Notes: a model not told the origin generated them from the letters alone. A stretch of DNA of 64,000 nt from Vibrio sp. 10N.286.49.B1 (GCF_002873335.1 NZ_MCUW01000020.1:62001-126000), one strand, 5' to 3'; positions 16,709-25,723 are shown, counted from the stretch's first letter. Program-made: numbers and translations.

Positions 16709-19138
16709 TTAATTAATCGTTTTTGACTTCATAAATTTAGCGCGTTGCTTTATCCATTTGTGAGCCCAGTCCTCAGGTGCATTTTGGTAAAATCGTTCAA
16801 CCGTTTGGTTTAGTTCACGCATTGTTGGTATGAACTCAAGCTGATTTGATACATCGCCCATTCTAGCCACTTCAACATCGCTAAAAGGTCGAGGCGCATA
16901 AAGTAACGCGTTTATATACACTGGTTGAGCTTCATTTTTTTGGTATTCTGTATCCGTAAATAAACGCATGTTTTGCTTATCCATTGCCCATTTAATCCCT
17001 TCACCTGCACTGTATCTCATCGTCGCAATGAACTGACCGTTCGAATATAGTTTGTAAACTACATCACCAGTGTCCGACGTATAAAATACCAAAGCAATAC
17101 GGTGCCATGTATTCGCTTCAAATATACCGGCGTATTGAGAGTAAAGCCCGAGTTGATTATCTTCATTTAGATATATTTCAACCTTGTTATTGAGGCTATT
17201 CGCATCAAGGATTGCCCGAAAATTGTTACTACTATCATCGGGCCAGAGAGCATCAAAAACGAGTGTATAGTTTGAGACAAGGTTTTGGTTTGAAAAGTCG
17301 CCATTTGAATCGTGTTGTGTTTGTAATCGCAACTCTCCGTTGGTGTCGGCAACAAGTGCATTAAGCTTTATGACGTTGCCCACACTGCCATCAGGAAGCT
17401 GAGGGATGTTTAAAGACTCTGTAGTGCCACATGACAACAGCGATGATTCACAAGTGGCATCTGTTTCGTCTTTGAGTTGAAGCTTAAGAGACGATAGTTG
17501 ACTCTGTTCCGCAAGGAAAATGTTATCAGTGTCATTGAAATTCCATATCGTCGTAGCATTGATTAAGTCATTGTTACAGCTATAAAGCTCGTCATCGGAA
17601 TCTATAAAAAGGCAGCTTGCAGTGCGGGTTCTGGCGTAAGCATCATAGATTTGCCATGCTTCTGCAATTAGAACGGCATCGCTTGGGTCATAATACAGGG
17701 CGTTAAAAAAATATTCTGGATTCCACGCTGCCGATTTAAACAAGCCAACATTATAAATAGCGGTATTGACTAGGTCATCTAACAGAGGACCATTGTATTG
17801 AAGTGTTTCATTGGCATCAGCCATTAACTTTAGGTCTGCGCCAGACACTTCGACTTTGTAAAGCGCGGTGAAACCAGGTGTATTAGAAGGTTGTCGCTCA
17901 ATAGGGTACGAGCGATGAAAATGCTCTTGGGTTAACGAGCCAGGCGCCCAAATTTCACTGTCTTCAATTTCGTTTTCATTCAGGAGGCTAGCGTCGATTG
18001 CGAAGTGTGTTTGTGTTTCAGGGTTTGTATACGACAGCATCCCTTTATAGAGTAATTCTCGCATTTGTGTACGATTGAGCTGATTTTTTGAAACGGCGAT
18101 TTCAGTGTGAGCATCTGGGGCGTATCGACCGAGTATCGTGTCTATTTTTGCCTGAGTGTTTTCGTCCGTTAATGACGTGGTTTCAATATCAGTACTTTTG
18201 ATTGGTTTAGCAAAGGACGCTGATTTATCGGCTAGGTCAAATACAATTTCGATGTCTGTATATCCCTTGGCGTTAAAGTCAGGCAACACGACAGTGGTAT
18301 TATTAATGAGCTCTGAATCAGGCGTGGCATGAGAGTGTCCTCCCAAAATAAGGTCTATACCATCAACGTAGGTTGCTAAAGCTTTATCCGTACCAAACCC
18401 TAGGTGACTCAACATAATCATATAGTCGACGTCTTGTGCGTAATCACGGATAAGCTGTCTTGCTCTGTCATTCCAATCCCAACGCATTTTAAAGTCGGGA
18501 ATAAAATCAGTTTCTGGTGTGATTTCTTGGTCGAGCTCGTTCCATGGGCCAGAGGTCATGCCAAACAAACCAATTTTTACGCACCCTACTTGTGCGATGG
18601 CAAAATCAATGCCATCAAAGCCGCTCGGATCTGTCCCGTAGTATTCGGTATTGGAGGCAAGCACGGTTGCGATGTCGTCTTTAGAATACTTGATTAATTG
18701 TTCCGGTCCCCAAGCAAAATCATGATTGCCAATAACGCGGTAATCAAACGCCATGGCTTGAGTCGCTTCTAATGTAGCATCCCCGAAAGACAGCTGTTCA
18801 GCGACTGACCCTTTTTCGTAATCATCCCCGCCATTTGTGAATAACGTATGAGGGTTTTCTTTCAACGCCTGTGTATGAGCTGCTTTTATTTTGCTGTAAT
18901 ATTTTTCGTTAAACCCAAAATGCCCATGAAGGTCTGCAACATGAATAATTCGTATGGTTTGTTTTGTCGCTAAAACGTCGCATTCAGGGCCAACCATTTT
19001 GACTGGCGCAGGATTAATAGTATCTCCAAGGGAGACGGTATCGTCACTATTACAACCCGTGAGTGACAGGGCTATTAATAAACAACTTAAAGCAAGATAA
19101 TATTGAGATATGGGCATGGATTTTAACAAAGGTAACAA
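16709..19138 (-). CDS. Lipoprotein 5'-nucleotidase-like metallophosphatase with C-terminal LamG-like domain
   Basis: This 809-residue protein has a lipobox (LSLTGC, C29). A calcineurin-like metallophosphatase domain follows with the dimetal motifs D69-x-H71 (VADLHGHFGF), NGGDDYEKGS (D105/D106), N138-H-D140, a histidine in MLSHLGFG, and GGHSH. Residues about 330-500 fit the 5'-nucleotidase C-terminal substrate-recognition domain. From about 540 the sequence changes to a concanavalin/LamG-like beta-sandwich (LVSNYTLVFDALWPDDSSN, then HRIALVFYTSD and GQFIATMRYSAGEG). Family members hydrolyse nucleotides, UDP-sugars or cyclic nucleotides outside the cytoplasm. The sandwich may bind a glycan. It converges on bcsC but has its own promoter side. 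Two ATGs (19138, 19117) are possible starts. Confidence 0.85.
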   Translation of the reverse strand: MLPLLKSMPISQYYLALSCLLIALSLTGCNSDDTVSLGDTINPAPVKMVGPECDVLATKQTIRIIHVADLHGHFGFNEKYYSKIKAAHTQALKENPHTLFTNGGDDYEKGSVAEQLSFGDATLEATQAMAFDYRVIGNHDFAWGPEQLIKYSKDDIATVLASNTEYYGTDPSGFDGIDFAIAQVGCVKIGLFGMTSGPWNELDQEITPETDFIPDFKMRWDWNDRARQLIRDYAQDVDYMIMLSHLGFGTDKALATYVDGIDLILGGHSHATPDSELINNTTVVLPDFNAKGYTDIEIVFDLADKSASFAKPIKSTDIETTSLTDENTQAKIDTILGRYAPDAHTEIAVSKNQLNRTQMRELLYKGMLSYTNPETQTHFAIDASLLNENEIEDSEIWAPGSLTQEHFHRSYPIERQPSNTPGFTALYKVEVSGADLKLMADANETLQYNGPLLDDLVNTAIYNVGLFKSAAWNPEYFFNALYYDPSDAVLIAEAWQIYDAYARTRTASCLFIDSDDELYSCNNDLINATTIWNFNDTDNIFLAEQSQLSSLKLQLKDETDATCESSLLSCGTTESLNIPQLPDGSVGNVIKLNALVADTNGELRLQTQHDSNGDFSNQNLVSNYTLVFDALWPDDSSNNFRAILDANSLNNKVEIYLNEDNQLGLYSQYAGIFEANTWHRIALVFYTSDTGDVVYKLYSNGQFIATMRYSAGEGIKWAMDKQNMRLFTDTEYQKNEAQPVYINALLYAPRPFSDVEVARMGDVSNQLEFIPTMRELNQTVERFYQNAPEDWAHKWIKQRAKFMKSKTIN

Positions 19139-19318
19139 ATATTTTAACAGTATATCATGTAGTTAGTTTTCCAAGCACGAATTAACTCGCAATCCTTAGA
19201 AAATCTCAATGGTAACTGATTTGTATTAATGAAATGTAATGGTTGCCATAGAATAATATAGAGATGAGACGCTCATAAAGGTGTTTATGAGCCTTTGTAG
19301 GTAACGCGAATAGAATAG

Positions 19319-19888
19319 ATGGTAGCGATGTTTATTAGAATAATAGTACTAGGACTATGTTGTGTGTTTTCCAACGTTGTTACTGCTAACTGGGTTGAGA
19401 GCTTTGTAGGCGGTCATATTGACCTGGTATCGCGTGAAGACCTAGGTGCATTATCAGACATATATGATTGTGGTGAGACGGAAGGGCAATATTATTGTGG
19501 TTTTGATCTGGATTACCGAGGCGTCCCTATGGACGCTAAGGTATCAGTCAATGATGACGAAATTAGCCGTGTAGAATTAATAGCATTGATGACGCCATAT
19601 CATTATACGAGAATTCCGTTCAGCTTAAGAGTTGACGGATTCGAACTTGTAGAAGTCTTAATTGGTGAACAACGGTTCAATGTGGCGGAAGAGCTCGCAA
19701 AGCACTCTGCAGCAGAAACGGATAAGAAACTGGTTGAATTTTTGAACTTATCTCCCATTTCTGTTTCTAAAGTATTTACCTGGGTCAGAAAAAATGAGAT
19801 TCAGGATAGGTTGGCTACAGAAACAGTCTGTATGAAAAGTGACAAAGAGCAGATTTCGCTCGTATGGATGTCCAATCCATCTTTTTAA
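19319..19888 (+). CDS. Exported protein of unknown function
   Basis: I do not recognise this 189-residue protein. It has an N-terminal signal peptide (FIRIIVLGLCCVFSNVVTA, cleavage before NWVES) and a soluble, acidic remainder with three cysteines, two of them close together (YDCGETEGQYYCGF), which could form a disulfide in the periplasm. The start is either ATG 19319 or ATG 19328 (three residues shorter); neither has a strong ribosome site. It stands alone on the plus strand, diverging from the nucleotidase gene. No transmembrane helices beyond the signal are visible. Confidence 0.65.
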   Translation: MVAMFIRIIVLGLCCVFSNVVTANWVESFVGGHIDLVSREDLGALSDIYDCGETEGQYYCGFDLDYRGVPMDAKVSVNDDEISRVELIALMTPYHYTRIPFSLRVDGFELVEVLIGEQRFNVAEELAKHSAAETDKKLVEFLNLSPISVSKVFTWVRKNEIQDRLATETVCMKSDKEQISLVWMSNPSF

Positions 19889-19976
19889 CGGTGTCACACA
19901 ATAGTATTACGGTTGTCATTTCTCTGTTACATAGAGTCAGTAACTTAGAATGCGTAGAGTAAAGAAGGAATTAACC

Positions 19977-20069
19977 ATGAAAAAAATGAGACGTGCTCGA
20001 CTTCATCGTTGTCGTATTCAGTATTGGAAAGAAACCAATCAAAAAACAACAGATAAAGAAAAAGCATAA
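19977..20069 (+). CDS. Small basic peptide (30 residues), unknown function
   Basis: A short ORF starts with MKKMRRARLHRCRIQYWKET and ends in a Lys-rich tail. AAGGAA lies 7 nt before the ATG, and a clean terminator hairpin follows 26 nt after the stop, so this is a well-formed single-gene unit rather than chance. The first half is very Arg-rich (six Arg in 14 residues) and could bind RNA, ribosomes or acidic membrane lipids; that is inference. I do not know a named family for it. Confidence 0.6.
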   Translation: MKKMRRARLHRCRIQYWKETNQKTTDKEKA

Positions 20070-20095
20070 ACAATAAAAAGTAATGTTCCACCCGC

Positions 20096-20124
20096 AAACC
20101 AGCAATCTGAAATTGCTGGTTTTT
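20096..20124 (+). terminator. Rho-independent terminator of the small peptide gene
   Basis: An 11-bp stem (AAACCAGCAAT / ATTGCTGGTTT) with a 5-nt loop is followed by T residues. Confidence 0.85.
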
Positions 20125-20194
20125 CCATTTTTAGCGTCCACTAAAATCCGTTAAAAAACGATAGACACAGCAATATTTCAGGATTACAATCCGC

Positions 20195-20300
20195 TCGTTT
20201 TGGGGAGTAGTCACCTAAATTATTTGTCGTCATCTCGTTAAGCAAAGCTTATCCGGCAAATAAGAACACCTAGTGTGTTTTGACGAGACCAACGCAATCA
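20195..20300 (+). promoter_or_regulatory. Probable yybP-ykoY (manganese) riboswitch aptamer
   Basis: The leader of the Alx/TerC gene contains the two hallmark loops of the yybP-ykoY class: GGGGAGTAG at 20202-20210 and ACGAGACC at 20283-20290, separated by a structured stretch of about 70 nt. In E. coli the same class precedes alx and mntP and senses Mn2+ (and alkaline pH for alx). The match of gene and motif is strong, but I did not fold it or compare it to the covariance model, so the borders are approximate. Confidence 0.85.
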
Positions 20301-20304
20301 AAGT

Positions 20305-20378
20305 CTCAGTACGTGTGTACTGAGGTATTTATTGGTTTGCGGAAGGTCGATTCTTACTCACGTCCTTCCGCTTGGAGG
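20305..20378 (+). promoter_or_regulatory. Candidate expression platform of the alx leader
   Basis: Two perfect hairpins lie between the aptamer and the start codon: CTCAGTAC/GTACTGAG (20305-20324, loop GTGT), and GCGGAAGG/CCTTCCGC (20339-20346 with 20364-20371). The second ends 2 nt before the ribosome site GGAGG (20374-20378). No T-run follows either hairpin, so the switch is more likely to act on translation than by termination. Confidence 0.6.
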
Positions 20379-20382
20379 ACTT

Positions 20383-21336
20383 ATGCCCTTATCTATCTAC
20401 CTTTCTTTTCTCGTATTAACGCTCGGCTTAGTGGCGTTAGATATCTATCAAACCCGTGGTGGCCTTATTACCATTCGCAAAGCGGCGATATGGAGCGGTT
20501 TCTGGTTTTTACTTGCTTTTGTGTTCGCAGCATCGATCTATTTCTTTTGGGATGTCTATGCCCCTGATAGTGATTACAGCGCAAGAAAAGCAACAGTGGC
20601 GTTCTTGACGGGGTATCTGCTCGAAAAATCGCTCAGCATCGATAATCTGTTTGTGTTTGCGATCATTTTCCATCAATACGCTGTTCCCGAGCATTTGAGG
20701 CCGAGAGCGCTGTTGTGGGGGGTCATTGGCGCGTTGATATTAAGAGCCATCATGATTGGCGTTGGTGCTCAGTTGCTTGCACAGTTCCACTGGGTGATGT
20801 ATCTCTTTGCAGCGTTCTTGATCTGGACGGGTATTCAGCTCGCGAGAGACAAGGGTGAAGATGAAATTAACCCGTTGCCTGAGCGCGTTATTCGTCGATT
20901 ATTTACGGTATCCGATGATTATCGAGGTAATCGATTATCGGTCAAAGAGAATGGAAAGCGTATCTTTACGCCTATGTTTATTGTTATTGGCGTCATCGCC
21001 TTCATGGATGTGCTGTTCGCTCTTGACTCTATTCCTGCCATTTTCGCGGTGACTAGAGAGCCATTTCTAGTGTTGGCGGCAAATGTATTTGCTTTATTGG
21101 GGCTTAGGTCGTTGTATTTTGTTTTGGAGGGCATGATGAATCGATTTGTCTATCTAAAACCTGCGTTGTCGTTCGTGATGGTGTTCATTGGGATTAAGAT
21201 GGTATTGGTTGGAACCGCATGGGCGATACCTACCTGGGTTTCACTCAGCGTGATTCTTATTACCATGTTTATTGCTACTTTCGCCTCTTTGTATCACGAG
21301 CGGAATGCTTTACTTGTAATTGATAAGAAAAGGTAA
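20383..21336 (+). CDS. alx: Alx/TerC-family integral membrane protein
   Basis: This 317-residue protein has about nine membrane helices and the TerC-family signatures LTGYLLEKSLSIDNLFVF and FMDVLFALDSIPAIFAVT, whose acidic residues inside helices suit metal binding. It resembles E. coli Alx, a manganese exporter-type protein, across the whole length. The start at 20383 follows GGAGG at ideal spacing; a further upstream in-frame start would be in the riboswitch leader. The leader (20195-20378) supports control by Mn2+. It is a single-gene unit. Confidence 0.92.
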   Translation: MPLSIYLSFLVLTLGLVALDIYQTRGGLITIRKAAIWSGFWFLLAFVFAASIYFFWDVYAPDSDYSARKATVAFLTGYLLEKSLSIDNLFVFAIIFHQYAVPEHLRPRALLWGVIGALILRAIMIGVGAQLLAQFHWVMYLFAAFLIWTGIQLARDKGEDEINPLPERVIRRLFTVSDDYRGNRLSVKENGKRIFTPMFIVIGVIAFMDVLFALDSIPAIFAVTREPFLVLAANVFALLGLRSLYFVLEGMMNRFVYLKPALSFVMVFIGIKMVLVGTAWAIPTWVSLSVILITMFIATFASLYHERNALLVIDKKR

Positions 21337-21621
21337 CGTTAGCGTGTTGACTCAGCGAACTATTTCTGAATAGTTTATGCGCAACCATTCGTTAACAAAT
21401 GGATTTGTTAACGTGCTTTGGTGCAAAATTATCCACAAAAATCATGAAATACTGAATAGTCATGCATTGATATTGAATGCTTTTAATATGGGTTTGTTAA
21501 GGGCTCGTTTCATTAGAAAAACTTATCTGAATATCAAAAAATAGTCATTTTTTTAAGCGCGTATTGTTGCCTATTATTGCTCCAACAACGACGAAAAACG
21601 AATTTGTAAAGAGAGGCAATC

Positions 21622-21813
21622 ATGGCACAAGCAATGAATATCGAAACCATCGCTCTAGCACCCTCTATGGATAAGAAAGCCTACGCGGTTAACATCAAAG
21701 GATTGATTGCACACTTGCTAGATATTATGTTCGGTAAAGGTGAAGTTCAAAACACGTACTACACTAACGAGCTGTCTGGTCATATGCAGAGAGACATCGG
21801 TCTAAACCGATAA
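21622..21813 (+). CDS. Small protein with DUF1127-like C-terminus
   Basis: The 63-residue protein ends in NELSGHMQRDIGLNR, which resembles the RDIGLSR end of DUF1127 (YjiS-like) proteins. The first half (AQAMNIETIALAPSMDKKAYAVNIK) is longer and less typical. Some DUF1127 proteins bind RNA in phosphate or carbon control, but no function can be claimed here. GAGAGG sits about 6 nt upstream, and a strong terminator follows, so it is an independent small gene. Confidence 0.75.
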   Translation: MAQAMNIETIALAPSMDKKAYAVNIKGLIAHLLDIMFGKGEVQNTYYTNELSGHMQRDIGLNR

Positions 21814-21840
21814 ACGATGCGGTTTAAAGTGAATATTAAG

Positions 21841-21873
21841 AAGGGGCATTGACGAAAGTTGATGCCCCTTTTT
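21841..21873 (+). terminator. Terminator of the DUF1127-like gene
   Basis: The stem AAGGGGCATTGAC pairs with GTTGATGCCCCTT (with two G-U pairs) across a GAAA tetraloop and is followed by TTT. Confidence 0.88.
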
Positions 21874-21881
21874 GTATCTAA

Positions 21882-21944
21882 GTACCTGGGTAATCGAGAT
21901 ATGTACTTGGGTAATTAAGAAATGTAACTGGATAGTTAAGATAT
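21882..21944. repeat. Three 21-bp imperfect tandem repeats
   Basis: Three adjacent units of exactly 21 bp begin GTACCTGGGTAAT, GTACTTGGGTAAT and GTAACTGGATAGT, and end in GAGATAT, AAGAAAT and AAGATAT. No gene covers them. They lie right after the terminator, between convergent genes. Confidence 0.85.
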
Positions 21945-21979
21945 AGGTGTTGCAGTCCCTTGCTTCACAGAGGCTGCGT

Positions 21980-22123
21980 TTAGTTGTGTAAACCACCGTC
22001 TCTTTGTGCTTGTTTAATTAATTCTTTTCTTTTTTGCTCAGCATCGGATTGCTTTCCCGCAGTGCTAGTGTTTCGACCTAACTCTTTAGGCGAAAATACA
22101 TAATATTTGTTAGTCATCATCAT
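21980..22123 (-). CDS. Small hypothetical protein
   Basis: This 47-residue ORF starts at a triple ATG (22123, 22120, 22117) with GAGAGAG just upstream, and reads MTNKYYVFSPKELGRNTSTA, then a charged helix rich in Lys, Glu and Gln ending GGLHN. An in-frame extension to 22201 exists but lacks a ribosome site. It has no membrane segment. I do not recognise a family. The regular start region argues for a real gene. Confidence 0.55.
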   Translation of the reverse strand: MMMTNKYYVFSPKELGRNTSTAGKQSDAEQKRKELIKQAQRDGGLHN

Positions 22124-22353
22124 GTCTCTCTCGATCAAACGATTATCTGAATTACCGTAGGTTAAGACGATTATTGTCGTTTTCAGATTAGAGTACATCA
22201 ACCTAATGGCCTTTATTTAAGGCGTAGGGCATAGGTGGATATCGAATTGAAGCAATTAACCGGAAGTGATCTAAAGCTGATTTAACTCAACGTCTTGTCA
22301 TGTCTAACCCGTATGATGGATGACGTTTAAACAATATGACTAGGTGAACTACA

Positions 22354-23583
22354 ATGGCAAATCTTACCGACCGATTTCTTCAATACGTCACATTTGATAC
22401 ACAATCTGACTCGTCAAACGGTTGTTGTCCAAGTACCAAAGGACAAAGGCAATTTGCAGACGTTTTGAAAGCGGAGCTCATCGCCCTTGGTTTATCTAAT
22501 GTATCTTTAGATGACAACGGTTATCTTATGGCGACATTGCCGGGCAATGTAAAAGGTGACATTCCAGCTATTGGTTTTATTGCTCACATGGATACCGCGC
22601 CAGATGCTTCAGGAAAGGACGTTAACCCTCAAATCGTAGAAAACTACGTAGGCGGGGATATAGCATTGGGTAGGGGCGACGAAGTGCTTTCTCCAATCCA
22701 ATACCCTGATCTTCACCTGTTACATGGTCATGACATTATTACCACCGATGGAACGACATTACTCGGCGCAGATAATAAGGCAGGAATCGCCGAGATCATT
22801 ACTGCGATGGCGTATTTAATCGCGCACCCGGAGATCCCACATGGCGATATTCAAATTGGGTTCACCCCAGATGAAGAAATAGGACGTGGTGCTAACCTAT
22901 TCAATGTTGAAAAGTTTGGTGCGCAGTGGGCGTACACTGTTGATGGGGGCCCAGTAGGTGAATTAGAGTATGAAAACTTTAACGCTGCTGCTGCGACGGT
23001 CGAGTTTACTGGGGTGAGCGTGCATCCAGGAACCGCCAAAGGCAAGATGGTGAATGCCATGACACTTGCTTCTCGTTTTCAGGCAGATATGCCTGCTGAC
23101 GAAACACCTGAAAGTACAGAAGGGTACGAAGGTTTTTATCATTTAGGCTCTGCCGATCTATCGGTGGCAAAGTCGACGCTTCGTTATATTCTTCGTGATT
23201 TTGACTCTGACGGATTGGAGCGCAGAAAGGCCTACTTACAAGATAAAGTCGATTCATTTGATCTCGGCTCTAAACGGGCGAAAGTCACGTTAACCTTAGT
23301 GGATAACTATTCCAATATGCATGAAATGGTGGCTCCTCACCCTCATATCATTGAGCTTGCGGAGAAAGCGATGTTGGCGTGTGATGTGACGCCTAATATT
23401 AAACCTATCCGCGGTGGTACTGATGGAGCAAGGTTGTCATTTATGGGGTTACCATGTCCGAATATCTTTACTGGTGGTTATAATTTTCATGGTATTCATG
23501 AATTTATTACTATTCAAGGAATGGAATCAGCGGTAAAAGTGATTGTGCAAATTGCGAAAGAGACCGCAATTCGGTATCGTTAA
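22354..23583 (+). CDS. pepT: Peptidase T (tripeptide aminopeptidase)
   Basis: PepT removes the N-terminal residue from tripeptides in the cytosol using two zinc ions (M20 family). Length (409) equals the family norm. The ligand motifs are present in order: [50 protein letters not shown] and the C-terminal [10 protein letters not shown] histidine. It starts after a 150-nt gap and is followed by the MscS gene 27 nt downstream, possibly in one transcript. Confidence 0.97.
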   Translation: MANLTDRFLQYVTFDTQSDSSNGCCPSTKGQRQFADVLKAELIALGLSNVSLDDNGYLMATLPGNVKGDIPAIGFIAHMDTAPDASGKDVNPQIVENYVGGDIALGRGDEVLSPIQYPDLHLLHGHDIITTDGTTLLGADNKAGIAEIITAMAYLIAHPEIPHGDIQIGFTPDEEIGRGANLFNVEKFGAQWAYTVDGGPVGELEYENFNAAAATVEFTGVSVHPGTAKGKMVNAMTLASRFQADMPADETPESTEGYEGFYHLGSADLSVAKSTLRYILRDFDSDGLERRKAYLQDKVDSFDLGSKRAKVTLTLVDNYSNMHEMVAPHPHIIELAEKAMLACDVTPNIKPIRGGTDGARLSFMGLPCPNIFTGGYNFHGIHEFITIQGMESAVKVIVQIAKETAIRYR

Positions 23584-23610
23584 GCCAAACCTTTACTGAT
23601 ATAGGCACTC

Positions 23611-24468
23611 ATGGAAGACACGGAAAAAATAATCACGTATTTAACGGACAATAAACTGCTACTGAGTGCCTTAGTCCTGTTCCTAATACTTATTATTCGT
23701 CGGGTAACCCTAGGGGCGATCCGTGGTGACGTCGCGTTTATTTCAGAGGACCAGCGTAAGTGGATGTCTCGAACCAAGAATGGTTCATTTGCACTTATCA
23801 TGCTGATGTTTTTCTTAATCTGGAAATCTGAAATTAGCGAGTTTGCTTTATCGGTTACCGCAATCGCAGTGGCTATTGTTGTGGCATCCAAAGAAATCAT
23901 TCTGTGTTTCACAGGTTCGATCCAAAGAGCGAGCTCTCGATCTTTTCGAATCGGTGACTGGATTGAAGTGGGCAAGACCAGTGGTGAGGTTATTGAACAT
24001 AACCTAATGGCGACTGTGGTCCAAGAGATTGATTTATACCATGGGCATTACCATTTCACGGGTAAAACCATCACAATGCCGAACAGTATGTTCTTCACAT
24101 ATCCGGTGAAGAATCTAAATTTCATGAAACGCTACGTTTATCACCACTTTTCTATTGTTGTGCCTGGCTTCGATAATTTATTCCCTCTAGTTCCAGAACT
24201 CGTTACTCAAATAGAAAATCATAGCGAAGGGTTTATTGATGTCGCGCGCCGGTATAATGGTGTTATTGAAAAACATGCGGGTGTTGATCTACCAGGTTCA
24301 GAGCCTCATGTTTATTTAACGAGTGGTGTGACTGGAGAACAAATAGTCAACGTTATGATTTTTTGTCCAACCGAATTAGCGACACATTTGGAACAAGAGA
24401 TTCGAGCGGATTTTATGATGATATATTCTGCTGCTTTTCCAAAAGGCAAAATCGAAAAAGTTCAATAA
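23611..24468 (+). CDS. MscS-family mechanosensitive channel
   Basis: The 285-residue protein has membrane segments near residues 15-35 and 50-70 and a third pore-type helix (TAIAVAIVVASKEIILCF). This runs into the MscS beta domain with the signature RSFRIGDWIEVGKTSGEVIEHNLMAT. MscS-type channels release solutes on hypo-osmotic shock. It belongs to the short MscS subfamily, lacking large N-terminal extensions. It lies 27 nt after pepT. Confidence 0.88.
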   Translation: MEDTEKIITYLTDNKLLLSALVLFLILIIRRVTLGAIRGDVAFISEDQRKWMSRTKNGSFALIMLMFFLIWKSEISEFALSVTAIAVAIVVASKEIILCFTGSIQRASSRSFRIGDWIEVGKTSGEVIEHNLMATVVQEIDLYHGHYHFTGKTITMPNSMFFTYPVKNLNFMKRYVYHHFSIVVPGFDNLFPLVPELVTQIENHSEGFIDVARRYNGVIEKHAGVDLPGSEPHVYLTSGVTGEQIVNVMIFCPTELATHLEQEIRADFMMIYSAAFPKGKIEKVQ

Positions 24469-24533
24469 AACATAACGTTATATTTTGAAACACTTTCATG
24501 TGGTCAATTGATTTTCCTCGGACATTCACATGA

Positions 24534-24574
24534 CTTTTAGTTAGATACTGTGGCTTGCCTGTTCCAACTAAAAG
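24534..24574 (+). repeat. Inverted repeat in the leader of the RND efflux operon
   Basis: CTTTTAGTT (24534-24542) and AACTAAAAG (24566-24574) are exact complements separated by 23 nt, 15 nt before the adaptor start codon. It could be an operator or a weak leader hairpin; no T-run follows, so it is not a typical terminator. Confidence 0.5.
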
Positions 24575-24589
24575 ATAATCGGTGTTTCA

Positions 24590-25723
24590 ATGCCTAACAA
24601 AATAATCGCTTTAAGTTTAATCACAACCGCTTTATTAGCGGGCTGTGGAGATAAGAGTACTAAACAAGCTGGTGGTCAATTACCCCTTGTTCAAGCACAA
24701 GAAGTAACGGTCATACAGCATCAGCAAAGTAAGTCATACATCGGCCGTATGGATGCGGTCGAAGATACGTCTATTACTGCTCAAGTATCAGGGTACTTAA
24801 GAGAAAGACATTTCTTTGAAGGCCAAATTGTCGAAAAAGGTCAGTTACTGTATTCCATCGAGCCTTCATCATTTGAAGCTCAAGTGGCCAGTGCCAACGC
24901 GATGGTTTCTGAAGCAGAATCCTCTCTAAAAAAAGCGGAACTTGATTTCGCTCGTGGTCAGAACTTAGTTAAATCCAACAATATTTCTCAAGCGGAATTC
25001 GACGCGCTAACCGCATCACTAATGAGCGCCCGAGCTCAATTGTTAGCGGGCAAAGCTCAGCTAAAAGTGTCAGAAGTGAATCTATCTTACACTGAGATTC
25101 GAGCGCCGTTTACTGGACGTATTTCGGACAGTAAAGTCAGTACGGGTGATTTACTATCCCCGTCTTCTGGTGTGTTGACGACGTTAGTGAGTATGGATCC
25201 AATGTACGCAGCGTTTAGTATTAGTGAGCGTGAACGCTTGGCGCTTGGAATGGACCAAATTGAAGGTAACGGAGCTGATGAGTCTGATGGGGTAGCGGTC
25301 AATATTATCCTTGAAGATGGTCGCGTGTTTGACCACCAAGGTACGTTAGATTTCTTGGGTAACCGCATTAATCTCAATACCGGTACGTTAGCGATGCGTG
25401 CAGTGGTCGATAACCCGGATCAACGCTTGCTTCCAGGTCAACACGTACGCATTGAGTTGATGGAAAAACAGCCAATAGAAGTTGTCACCGTACCAAGACG
25501 ATCGGTACAAACTGATCTTGAAGGTCACTTTGTGATGATCATGACCGCCGGGGATGTTGCCGAGCGCCGTAACGTAGCGTTAGGGCCACAAGTCGATACT
25601 GGCGTGATCATCAAAGCGGGTTTGAGCTCGAGTGATGTCGTCATTACACAAGGGTTACAGCGTGTTAGGAATGGAGTTCCTGTACGAGTTGAACAACCGG
25701 ACGCTGCAGACCAAGGTGCCTAA
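24590..25723 (+). CDS. RND efflux periplasmic adaptor lipoprotein (AcrA/VmeC type)
   Basis: The adaptor bridges the inner-membrane pump and an outer-membrane TolC channel. The 377-residue protein has a lipobox (ALLAGC), a barrel-sandwich lipoyl domain (QVSGYLRERHFFEGQIVEKGQ), an alpha-hairpin (about residues 100-170) and a second half-motif IRAPFTGRISDSKVSTGD, then the beta-barrel domain. Its stop (25721-25723) directly abuts the pump ATG. No TolC-like gene is present here, so it probably uses the cell's general TolC. Substrate cannot be read from sequence. Confidence 0.94.
   Translation: MPNKIIALSLITTALLAGCGDKSTKQAGGQLPLVQAQEVTVIQHQQSKSYIGRMDAVEDTSITAQVSGYLRERHFFEGQIVEKGQLLYSIEPSSFEAQVASANAMVSEAESSLKKAELDFARGQNLVKSNNISQAEFDALTASLMSARAQLLAGKAQLKVSEVNLSYTEIRAPFTGRISDSKVSTGDLLSPSSGVLTTLVSMDPMYAAFSISERERLALGMDQIEGNGADESDGVAVNIILEDGRVFDHQGTLDFLGNRINLNTGTLAMRAVVDNPDQRLLPGQHVRIELMEKQPIEVVTVPRRSVQTDLEGHFVMIMTAGDVAERRNVALGPQVDTGVIIKAGLSSSDVVITQGLQRVRNGVPVRVEQPDAADQGA

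Noticed and set aside
21802..21996. 64-codon minus-strand frame across the 21-bp repeats
   Set aside because: It is composed of the translated tandem repeats and a terminator arm, with no start signal.
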